From Hyphomicrobiaceae bacterium (GTDB lineage: Bacteria > Pseudomonadota > Alphaproteobacteria > Rhizobiales > Hyphomicrobiaceae), in the NCBI GenBank assembly GCA_021775715.1, contig JAJFHI010000131.1, positions 1 to 8,881 of the forward strand: DNA of 8,881 nt, given 5' to 3'. Under the pieces are notes generated by a model that had not been told where the DNA came from, did not search any database, and saw only the letters and a program-made list of their open reading frames with translations. Of the stretch, positions 1-5,404 are shown in pieces. A program made the position numbers and the translations under genes. Within the stretch, counting starts at the first letter, position 1. The number at the start of each line of letters is the position of its first letter.

Positions 1-165
1 CGGGTTTTCAAGGGCCGGGACGGTCTAACATGGCTGGACAGCGCCGGGCGGACCTTTACCTTGTCGATGAAGGACTTGGCCGAGTGGAAGGGGACGCGGT
101 CTCAAAGCGGACGCATGGCGCCGCGCGGGTTCCCCAAATCCAATCGCTTTGGCCCGGCCTTTTAA
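1..165 (+). CDS. parC: DNA topoisomerase IV subunit A, C-terminal fragment
   Basis: This is the last 54 codons of a gene that starts before the window; frame 1 is open from base 1 to a TAA at 163-165. Seen: the tail runs from a GLTWLDSAGRTF segment through an amphipathic stretch (MKDLAEWKGTRSQSGR) to a basic, Pro/Gly-rich end, GFPKSNRFGPAF. This closing pattern is what I know from the ends of alphaproteobacterial ParC proteins. ParC, with ParE, forms topoisomerase IV, which decatenates daughter chromosomes; the DNA-cutting domain lies outside the window and only the tail of the DNA-wrapping C-terminal domain is here. After the stop there are 61 bases to the next gene, with a weak 6-bp inverted repeat (172-177 with 192-197) that lacks a T-run, so no clear terminator. 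The family call is by recognition of a short tail; it is fairly sure but not certain. Confidence 0.85.
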   Translation, partial: RVFKGRDGLTWLDSAGRTFTLSMKDLAEWKGTRSQSGRMAPRGFPKSNRFGPAF

Positions 166-226
166 ATTGAGGCGTGCGAGATAATCTACCGGCACGCATG
201 GTGGGACAACACTACGGAGGGCGCAC

Positions 227-712
227 ATGATCGATGTTCGGTTTGCAGCTGCCCCCAGCCTCGGTTTTGTGGGTTTGTGTCTCTCAATTTGCGCCGCGTC
301 GGCCGTCGCACGCGCGCAACCAGGTGAAAACGCACCAACAGCGGAGTGCGTGCGTGAAGATCTGGAAGCAGTGGTTGATGAAGCAGGCGCTGCATTGCGC
401 AAGCTCAACCAGCAGAACAAGCCAAAGTTTCAGGACCGGCTGCGTCAACTCAAAGACAAAAGAGGTTGGTCGCACGATGCATTCCTGAAGAATGCCGCGC
501 CGTACGTGCGCGATGAAGAGATTTCCGTCTATGACAAGACGTCTGCAGACCTCCTGCGCGAGATTTCAACACTGGGCGAAGAGGGGGCGGAAGCGCGTCA
601 AGCTGATTGCGCATTGTTAATTGAACTGCGCGCGCGCATGACCATTCTCGTCAAAACGCAGAATGACAAGTGGACCTACATGTTCGACAAGCTCGACAAG
701 GCGCTGCAGTAG
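227..712 (+). CDS. Small exported protein of unknown function
   Basis: I do not recognise this 161-residue protein. The start is well supported: GGAGG at 216-220 lies 6 bases before the ATG. Residues 1-30 look like a Sec signal peptide: a short N-region with one Arg, a hydrophobic core (about 8-26) and a probable signal peptidase I site ending ARA before QPG. The mature part (about 131 residues) is charged and largely helical by composition, rich in Lys, Asp, Glu, Leu and Ala. It has just two cysteines, C41 and C128, near the ends of the predicted folded part, which could form a disulfide in the periplasm. It follows parC on the same strand after 61 bases and converges on egtD with 9 bases between stop codons. 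Nothing in the sequence ties it to topoisomerase or ergothioneine function. That it is a real exported protein is quite likely; its role is unknown. Confidence 0.8.
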   Translation: MIDVRFAAAPSLGFVGLCLSICAASAVARAQPGENAPTAECVREDLEAVVDEAGAALRKLNQQNKPKFQDRLRQLKDKRGWSHDAFLKNAAPYVRDEEISVYDKTSADLLREISTLGEEGAEARQADCALLIELRARMTILVKTQNDKWTYMFDKLDKALQ

Positions 713-721
713 CAGTTCAGA

Positions 722-1696
722 TTAGCCTGCAATCAATTCATGCACGCTAAAGAGGTGATCCTCGTCGTTCCAGACATTGACCGTTGACCAGCCTGCCTTG
801 CGCACCAAAGCGTCGAACTCTTCCAAATCATATTTGTGCGAGTTCTCGGTGTGGATAGATTCACCAGCTTCGAAGGTGACGTTGCGCCCAAACAGGGTGA
901 CCTGCTGACGAACTTTGCTGACCAGATACGACTCCATTCGCCCATCTTCTGCATTGTAGACCGCACTGTGCTCAAACGCTGGAACATTAAAGTCCGCGCC
1001 TAATTCGCGGTTAATGCGTTCAAGAAGATTGAAGTTGAAGTCGGCGGTGACGCCAGCGCTGTCGGAATAAGCGGCAACAAGGCGGTCAACATCTTTTTTC
1101 AGATCGACACCGATGATGAAACGGCTTCCGCTCCCAAGCACCCGGGCCATTTGAGCGAGAAGGTTGACGGCATCTCCCGGTTCGAGGTTGCCAATTGTTG
1201 ACCCTGGAAAAAAGCCGACGCGCGGGTGCTCGAGGATTGCGTCGTCAAGCTTGAGTGGTTGTGAGAAGTCTCCGACAACGGGTAGCACGCGCAACTTTGG
1301 AAGCCGTTGGGCAAGGCGTTCGGCTGCATCCGCTAGGGCCGACTGGCTGATGTCGATTGGCACGTAGGCATAGAGTTCTGGCATTGCAGCCAGTAGAATT
1401 TCGGTTTTGCGGCTTGAACCGGAGCCAAATTCGATCAACGAGCTGCCAGCAGGTGCACCGGCCGTCATTTCCGTTGCGTACTTTTCCAGTATCGCGGTTT
1501 CTGTGCGCGTTGGGTAGTACTCAGGCAGTTGCGTGATCTCTTCAAACAGTTCACTGCCGCGGGCATCATAGAAAAACCGGCTCGGGATGGCTTTGTCTGG
1601 ACGAGCGAGGCCCGCGACGACGGAGCGCGCGAAGTCGAGGTCCAGCGTTTCAGCAGGTTGACACTCGTCAATGCGTCGTTGCGCTTTCATACTCAT
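722..1696 (-). CDS. egtD: L-histidine N(alpha)-methyltransferase EgtD
   Basis: EgtD transfers three methyl groups from S-adenosylmethionine to the alpha-amino group of histidine, making hercynine, the first step of ergothioneine synthesis in the cytoplasm. With the chosen start it has 324 residues, the usual family length. Seen: FFYDARGSELF near residues 41-51, the SAM-binding glycine motif IEFGSGSSRKTE at 88-99, YVPIDIS at about 111-117, FFPGSTIGNLEP at 162-173, and a C-terminal HTENSHKY segment at about 282-289. M254 and E284 appear to correspond to the Met and Glu that set histidine specificity in the mycobacterial enzyme (my alignment by eye). A longer reading from 1735 is possible, but the ATG at 1696 overlaps the egtB stop (ATGA) and has AAGGA at 1703-1707 six bases upstream, so I chose it; another Met follows two codons later. 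It is the second gene of an egtB-egtD operon and is probably translationally coupled to egtB. Confidence 0.95.
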   Translation of the reverse strand: MSMKAQRRIDECQPAETLDLDFARSVVAGLARPDKAIPSRFFYDARGSELFEEITQLPEYYPTRTETAILEKYATEMTAGAPAGSSLIEFGSGSSRKTEILLAAMPELYAYVPIDISQSALADAAERLAQRLPKLRVLPVVGDFSQPLKLDDAILEHPRVGFFPGSTIGNLEPGDAVNLLAQMARVLGSGSRFIIGVDLKKDVDRLVAAYSDSAGVTADFNFNLLERINRELGADFNVPAFEHSAVYNAEDGRMESYLVSKVRQQVTLFGRNVTFEAGESIHTENSHKYDLEEFDALVRKAGWSTVNVWNDEDHLFSVHELIAG

Positions 1697-3063
1697 GAGA
1701 CATCCTTTGCAAGACGCAGACCTGTCATCTGCCATCTCTTATCGGGGTAGAAAAAATTTCGGTACGTGGCGCGGGAGTGGCCATCGGCTGTCAGACAAGA
1801 CGCGCCGCGTAGAACGTATTGGTTTGACATGAACTTGCCATTGTATTCTCCAACAGCGCCTTCCGGCGGGCGATAGCCGGGATAAGGGAGATAAGCACTG
1901 GCCGTCCACTCCCAAACATCGCCGTAGAGTTGGCTTAGCTGGGTATTGGCTTCGCCGGTGGCAGGCTGTGGCCGCAGAATGCCCGAGCCCATCGTATTGC
2001 CGGTGCAGCTGCCGTCGCGGCTCGCGACTTCCCATTCAAACTCTGTTGGCAGCCGGGCATTCGCCCAGCGCGCAAATGCTTCGGCTTCATAAAAGCTGAT
2101 GTGCGACACGGGGGCTGCAGGGTCAATGTCAATCAAACCCGCCAGCGTCATCTGTTGCCAGGTGTTTCTATCAAAGCGTTGCCAGTATCCAGGCGCGGTC
2201 CAGCCTTGCGCTTGAATTTCGGCCCAACCGTCGGACAGCCACAGCGTCGCCGTTTGATACGCGTCATCATCAATGAAGGCCTGCCACTCGCCATTTGTCA
2301 CCAGTCGGTTTGCCAGTTTGAAAGGCGGGACAAGTGCGTCATGGCGCGGCGCTTCGTTGTCGTAATGAAAGCCCTCGCCTTCACGGCCGATTTGCGTGAT
2401 GCCGCCGGGGAATGCTGTCCAGGTAGGTTTTTTCGTTTTTCCGGCGTCAGGCGTCGTGGCAGCGGGTTGTTGATAGGCGGGAAAAAGTGGGTTGCGTGCG
2501 AACAGGGCAAGGATGTCGGTGAGCAGGAGTTCCTGGTGCTGCTGTTCGTGATTGATGCCAAGTTCTAGCAGGTGTGCGACGGTATCTGAGCGTTGGCTTT
2601 CTTCGTCCAAGGTCGCGACGAGCTCGCGCAAAGCAGCGTCGACATGGCGGCGATAGTTGCGCACCTCGGTGGCTGAAGGTCGTGTCAGCAGCCCGCGGCG
2701 GGCGCGGGGATGACGCTCTCCTTTCAATTCGTAATAAGAATTGAAGCAGTAATCCAGGCGGGCATCGAATGACTCGTAGCCTGCAAGATGTTCGCGCAAT
2801 ACGAACGCCTCGTAGAACCAAGTCGTGTGCGCGAGGTGCCATTTTGTCGGACTGGCGTCATCCATCGCTTGCACGGTTTGGTCTTCATCCGAAAGCGGTG
2901 CGGCGAGCGATGTCGAAAGTTTGCGGCTTTCCATCAAGCGTTCGCTGAGCGATTGAAGTTCCGCCTCTGTTTGCGCGATGGCAGGATTGGTTTCGGGTGA
3001 CGGTGTCAATTGTGAAGCGGTGCTATCGGATTGTGCATTCGCTGTATTGGCTGAAGACAACAT
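1693..3063 (-). CDS. egtB: Ergothioneine biosynthesis sulfoxide synthase EgtB
   Basis: EgtB is a non-heme iron enzyme that joins a sulfur donor (gamma-glutamylcysteine or cysteine) to the imidazole of hercynine using oxygen. The 456-residue protein has the expected two domains. The N-terminal DinB-like domain (about 36-200) carries KWHLAHTTWF at 74-83 and HEQQHQEL at 172-179, the sources of the three-histidine iron site. The C-terminal formylglycine-generating-enzyme-like domain (about 214-456) has VSHISFYEAEAFARWANARL, GDVWEWTASAYLPYPG and a closing RGASC...R.FF.P...WQMTGLRLA pattern. An FNSYYE motif at 107-112 gives two adjacent tyrosines (Y110, Y111), a feature I associate with the class that can use free cysteine. 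The first 35 residues are Ser/Thr/Ala-rich and probably disordered. The start is backed by AAGGAG at 3072-3077, eight bases before the ATG. It overlaps egtD by 4 bases. egtA and egtC are absent here. The family is certain; the sulfur donor is inferred. Confidence 0.95.
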   Translation of the reverse strand: MLSSANTANAQSDSTASQLTPSPETNPAIAQTEAELQSLSERLMESRKLSTSLAAPLSDEDQTVQAMDDASPTKWHLAHTTWFYEAFVLREHLAGYESFDARLDYCFNSYYELKGERHPRARRGLLTRPSATEVRNYRRHVDAALRELVATLDEESQRSDTVAHLLELGINHEQQHQELLLTDILALFARNPLFPAYQQPAATTPDAGKTKKPTWTAFPGGITQIGREGEGFHYDNEAPRHDALVPPFKLANRLVTNGEWQAFIDDDAYQTATLWLSDGWAEIQAQGWTAPGYWQRFDRNTWQQMTLAGLIDIDPAAPVSHISFYEAEAFARWANARLPTEFEWEVASRDGSCTGNTMGSGILRPQPATGEANTQLSQLYGDVWEWTASAYLPYPGYRPPEGAVGEYNGKFMSNQYVLRGASCLTADGHSRATYRNFFYPDKRWQMTGLRLAKDVS

Positions 3064-3379
3064 GACACAAACTCCTTACGCGCCAGCTTCGTTATGTTGT
3101 GGCCCACGGTCTCAATGACAAGGTGTAGGCTGTTATTATTCGTCCATAGACCGCAATCAACGGAATAGATCAGCTGTTGTTCCAATTGAGGTGGGGCGTG
3201 ATTATGGCGAGGTGCGGAACGTCGCGGGTTCAGGCCGGTGTGTCAAGATGTGAGGCGGACGAAAGTTGGTACGTTTTCGCACAGGCGGTGTGACGCAGAG
3301 TGTGTTGCACCGCACATGAAACACGATGAATTTGTGAAAACTATTTGTGAGGTTGCTGGTGTGGCCGCCAGCGTAAATC
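3064..3379. other. Intergenic region between egtB and bpt
   Basis: This 316-base spacer separates the bpt stop from the egtB start, both on the minus strand. It contains the egtB ribosome-binding site (3072-3077) and the candidate EcfG promoter at 3159-3183. A 5-bp inverted repeat near 3356-3373 lies just downstream of bpt but has no T-run, so I do not call a terminator. The plus-strand frame open from 3238 runs into antisense of bpt and does not look like a gene. I see nothing else. Confidence 0.6.
3159..3183 (-). promoter_or_regulatory. Candidate EcfG (general stress response) promoter for egtBD
   Basis: Read on the minus strand, GGAAC (3183-3179) is followed by 17 bases and then GTT (3161-3159); including the preceding C this is GGAAC-N16-CGTT. 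This matches the promoter consensus of the alphaproteobacterial general-stress sigma factor EcfG as I know it (GGAAC, 16-17 bases, CGTT). It points toward egtB and lies about 96 bases upstream of its ATG, leaving a leader of roughly 85 bases. No strong housekeeping promoter was seen closer to the gene. The short motif could occur by chance, so this is a suggestion. Confidence 0.45.
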
Positions 3380-4132
3380 TTATTTGGTCTGCGCTAAGAT
3401 CCAGCCATCGGTTGCCAGGTGCTCTTGCGGTTGGAAGCGTGTTTTGTAGCTCATCTTGCGTGAGCCATCGATCCAATATCCGAGATAGAGATACGGCAGG
3501 CCGAGTCGACGCGAGTGGTCCAGGTGATCCAGGATCATATAGGTGCCGAGGCTGCGTGCGTCATCTTTCGGGTCGTAGAAGCTGTAGACCATCGAGACAC
3601 CGTCGGACAGACGATCACACAATGAAACAGCTTTCAGCGGCCACTTGTTTGGATCAGTTGAAAGTGGGTCTTCCGGTTTTTCGCGAGACTCGGTGACAAA
3701 TGTTTCGATAACGCTGTCCTCGACCATCATTGTGTAATCGAGCACTGTCATGTCGACCATGCCACCGTCAGCGTGTCGGGCTTCGATGTATTCGCGAAAC
3801 AAAGCGTACTGCTCAGAGGTCGGTACAGCCCGGACACGGCAGGCGACTAGATCACGGTTTTTGGCGACGATGCGCTTCATCGAGCTGCGCAGTTTGAATT
3901 CGTCGACAAGAACGCGCACTGACACACACGCCTGGCATCCTTCGCAATAAGGCATGTATGCAATGTTCTGGCTGCGACGAAAACCGCCCTTCAGCAGGTT
4001 GTCGACCAATGCCTTGGGCTTATCAGTTGTCAGGTGTGTAAATAGCTTCCGTTCCAGCCTTCCTGCCAGATACGGGCAAGGCTGGGGTGCGGTGACGTAG
4101 AATTCCGGAAAGTGCTTTTGTTGTTCCGTCAT
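3380..4132 (-). CDS. bpt: Aspartate/glutamate leucyltransferase (arginyltransferase family)
   Basis: This enzyme moves an amino acid from an aminoacyl-tRNA to the N-terminal acidic residue of a protein, marking it for ClpS-ClpAP degradation through the N-degron pathway in the cytoplasm. Bacterial Bpt members usually transfer Leu to Asp/Glu; some relatives transfer Arg. The 250-residue length is usual. Seen: CPYLAGRLERKLFTHL at 19-34, MPYCEGCQACVSVRV at 60-74 (N-terminal ATE domain), then VSMVYSFYDPKDDARSLGTY at 179-198 and YLYLGYWIDGSRKMSYKTRF at 214-233 (C-terminal ATE domain with a GNAT-like fold). C19, C63, C66 and C69 make a four-cysteine set that might bind metal or an Fe-S cluster (inference). 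AGGA at 4141-4144 lies eight bases before the ATG, so the start is good. It stands alone, 316 bases from egtB. The family is certain; Leu versus Arg specificity cannot be decided here, and an ate annotation would also be reasonable. Confidence 0.93.
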   Translation of the reverse strand: MTEQQKHFPEFYVTAPQPCPYLAGRLERKLFTHLTTDKPKALVDNLLKGGFRRSQNIAYMPYCEGCQACVSVRVLVDEFKLRSSMKRIVAKNRDLVACRVRAVPTSEQYALFREYIEARHADGGMVDMTVLDYTMMVEDSVIETFVTESREKPEDPLSTDPNKWPLKAVSLCDRLSDGVSMVYSFYDPKDDARSLGTYMILDHLDHSRRLGLPYLYLGYWIDGSRKMSYKTRFQPQEHLATDGWILAQTK

Positions 4133-4179
4133 TCAAGACGTCCTGTTACACGCCACGGCGCCAAAAAGGGGGAGTGCCG

Positions 4180-4231
4180 ACTATAGAAGATAACTCTCGG
4201 CATGATAAGGGCGAGTTCGTGTCCTAATCAA
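4180..4231 (-). promoter_or_regulatory. Possible overlapping sigma-70 promoters for bpt
   Basis: Two candidate promoters read toward bpt. One has TTGATT (4231-4226), an 18-base spacer and TATCAT (4207-4202). The other has TTATCA (4208-4203), a 17-base spacer and TATAGT (4185-4180). The -10 boxes each match TATAAT at four or more positions, while the -35 boxes are moderate. They lie 48-100 bases before the bpt ATG. They were found by eye and remain weakly supported. Confidence 0.35.
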
Positions 4232-4350
4232 GCGCCATTACAGGTTGCACGCGAAACGTTAAATGCTGGTTTTCGAACGATTAATTTGTACGGGGGGAAT
4301 TTTGCCTCACACGCTGTACCGGGTGCTATCGGACCCTGGCGCGTTTTGAT

Positions 4351-4449
4351 GCGCTATCGGCTAGCGCCTACTTGAGCGCGGTTGTGGCGCTGCAACGCAG
4401 CGGGTCGCTGTTTATTTCGCTGCGGTTTTTCGCCTATCGCTGATAGGCG
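4351..4449. repeat. Cluster of three perfect inverted repeats
   Basis: Three perfect stem-loops lie in about 100 bases: GCGCTA/TAGCGC (4351-4356 with 4362-4367, 5-base loop), CGCTGC/GCAGCG (4388-4393 with 4397-4402, 3-base loop) and CGCCTATC/GATAGGCG (4431-4438 with 4442-4449, 3-base loop). A run of five T precedes the last one on the plus strand (4426-4430), but neither strand has a T-run after the stem, so it does not look like an intrinsic terminator. The cluster could be a structured small RNA, a leader or a protein-binding region. Function is unknown. Confidence 0.5.
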
Positions 4450-4553
4450 CTCAGGCGAACCGAGCTTTTGTGCTCCCCGGCCTGTGGTATAAACGTTTTC
4501 CTTTGGCGGTTTATGATGACGCGAGCGACAGTGTTAGTGGCACTACCGATTCA

Positions 4554-4578
4554 CGATCTTAAGAGCGACGTAAGATCG
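4554..4578. repeat. Perfect 8-bp inverted repeat downstream of the small membrane-protein gene
   Basis: CGATCTTA at 4554-4561 pairs with TAAGATCG at 4571-4578 across a 9-base loop. It lies 43 bases beyond the stop of the minus-strand gene at 4621. On that strand no T-run follows, so a Rho-independent terminator is not supported, though an RNA 3'-end hairpin is possible. Confidence 0.4.
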
Positions 4579-4620
4579 GAGTGCAGGCGAGCGTCTGAAT
4601 TTTGTTGCGCTACCGCTTCG

Positions 4621-4959
4621 TTACTTTGTGCGATCGTGCACTAACACGGCCGCAGCCGCAGCTGCTGCAGCAGGTGCTGCGACGCTAGCAGCGGCTGTAG
4701 CCCCACCATTTGCCGCGTTGCCAATGCTGACATGAGCGTCAACCGCGCCGATCGCAATCGGCGCCCTCTGCATTTTCAAACGGTTTGCCTCAAGGTCCTG
4801 ATCAATACCCTGATGCGTGAGCCAAGCCGCTCCGCCCATCGTCACAGCGAGTATCGCAAGCCCCAAAGCGGTTCGACCCAGCACCCAACCAATGGTGATG
4901 GCGTACTGCTTTGGAGTGGCTTGGTCCTGAAAGGTTTGAACATTGGCGTCGGAGGACAT
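4621..4959 (-). CDS. Small membrane protein with alanine-rich C-terminus, unknown function
   Basis: I do not recognise this protein of about 112 residues. From the ATG at 4959 it has a polar N-terminus (1-20), one likely membrane helix (about 23-46, GWVLGRTALGLAILAVTMGG), a charged stretch (DQDLEANRLKMQRAP, about 53-67), and a tail rich in Ala with eight in a row at about 97-104, ending VLVHDRTK. The frame is also open upstream to a TTG at 5016, which would add 19 residues; neither start has a good ribosome-binding site, and I prefer the ATG because the membrane helix then sits nearer the N-terminus. The alanine tract comes from a GCN-repeat-like stretch (about 4650-4700) that may vary in length. 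It is divergent from the small plus-strand ORF and the TadG-like gene, and 488 bases from bpt. A plus-strand frame overlaps it, but its translation there looks random. Being a real gene is more likely than not. Confidence 0.45.
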   Translation of the reverse strand: MSSDANVQTFQDQATPKQYAITIGWVLGRTALGLAILAVTMGGAAWLTHQGIDQDLEANRLKMQRAPIAIGAVDAHVSIGNAANGGATAAASVAAPAAAAAAAAVLVHDRTK

Positions 4960-5103
4960 GTCTGTAATTACTCTGAATTGCTTCAACCGCGATTGGGGCC
5001 TCAACTGTGCCCACAACCGTTAACGTCCCGACTGTGCGCGGTGCACAATACTTCTGACGTTACGAAATTCTCTCGGCAGTCACTGCAAATAGCTGGCCAT
5101 TTG

Positions 5104-5373
5104 ATGAAAGCTAAGCAGTTAGACGCGTCAAAAAGTTCTATTTTCTTTGATGGGCGACTGAGCGTGGAGGGTCAATTGTTGAGTTGGAATAACACTTTGA
5201 ATGGGTTTGAGTTGTGTCAAAATAACAACGAAAAACAGAGACTTAGCATAATCGAAGTTATCGATGGATTGGGTCTAACTCCTGGACAGCCCTGGCCCTT
5301 CAGCCTCCGGTTGACCGAAGTTGATTCAAATTTTCCCAATCTCGTTTACGAGCTGTCAGGGCGGATTGCGTAG
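5104..5373 (+). CDS. Small hypothetical protein upstream of the TadG-like gene
   Basis: I do not recognise this 89-residue ORF. It ends in TAG, 31 bases before the TadG-like ATG, so the two could be co-transcribed. The product is soluble-looking with no signal peptide or membrane helix and a single cysteine. It alternates hydrophobic and polar residues, as in IFFDGRLSVEGQLLSWNN and SIIEVIDGLGLTPGQPWPFS, which looks more like a real small beta-rich domain than random translation. The start is uncertain: the ATG at 5104 has no clear ribosome-binding site, a TTG lies just before it at 5101, and an in-frame GTG lies at 5041. The frame is open much further upstream, but that part overlaps the minus-strand gene and reads like noise. 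The stretch is visibly AT-richer than its neighbours, which may mean acquisition or relaxed constraint. Real gene probability is about even. Confidence 0.4.
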   Translation: MKAKQLDASKSSIFFDGRLSVEGQLLSWNNTLNGFELCQNNNEKQRLSIIEVIDGLGLTPGQPWPFSLRLTEVDSNFPNLVYELSGRIA

Positions 5374-5404
5374 TCTCTTTTCATATTCGGTAAAGGAGAT
5401 GTAG

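Larger units (their letters stand above)
4133..4620. other. Long intergenic region upstream of bpt, rich in short hairpins
   Basis: This 488-base stretch has no convincing gene. The bpt-proximal part is AT-richer and holds the possible bpt promoters. The part from about 4321 holds several perfect inverted repeats, annotated separately. The 8-base word GCTATCGG occurs twice (4325-4332 and 4353-4360). I looked for the conserved cores of SRP RNA and RNase P RNA and found none. A TATAAA at 4488-4493 on the plus strand could be a -10 box, but its -35 match is poor. Confidence 0.5.

Noticed and set aside
1697..1735. Longer egtD reading starting at 1735
   Set aside because: It overlaps egtB by 43 bases, adds 13 residues unlike EgtD N-termini, and the ATG at 1696 has a good ribosome-binding site and the ATGA overlap with egtB.
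2101..2568. 155-codon plus-strand frame
   Set aside because: It is antisense within egtB, whose reading frame and motifs are unmistakable.
3238..3696. 152-codon plus-strand frame
   Set aside because: Most of it is antisense to the end of bpt, and the translation is Ser/Arg/Cys-rich without family features.
4426..4449. T-run plus hairpin as an intrinsic terminator
   Set aside because: The five T precede the stem on the plus strand, and on the minus strand the stem is followed by A residues, so neither direction fits a terminator.
4513..4644. 43-codon plus-strand frame (starting MMTRATVLVALP)
   Set aside because: Poor ribosome-binding site, contains the 4554-4578 hairpin, runs into the tail of the minus-strand gene, and the product resembles nothing I know.
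4531..4647. 9-bp inverted repeat GTGTTAGTG / CACTAACAC (4531-4539 with 4639-4647)
   Set aside because: Arms are about 100 bases apart and one arm lies in the end of the small membrane-protein gene; likely chance, though it encloses the 4554-4578 hairpin.
4732..5103. Long upstream extension of the small plus-strand ORF
   Set aside because: The first half is antisense to the small membrane-protein gene and reads as a basic, low-quality translation; only the part after about 5041-5104 looks protein-like.
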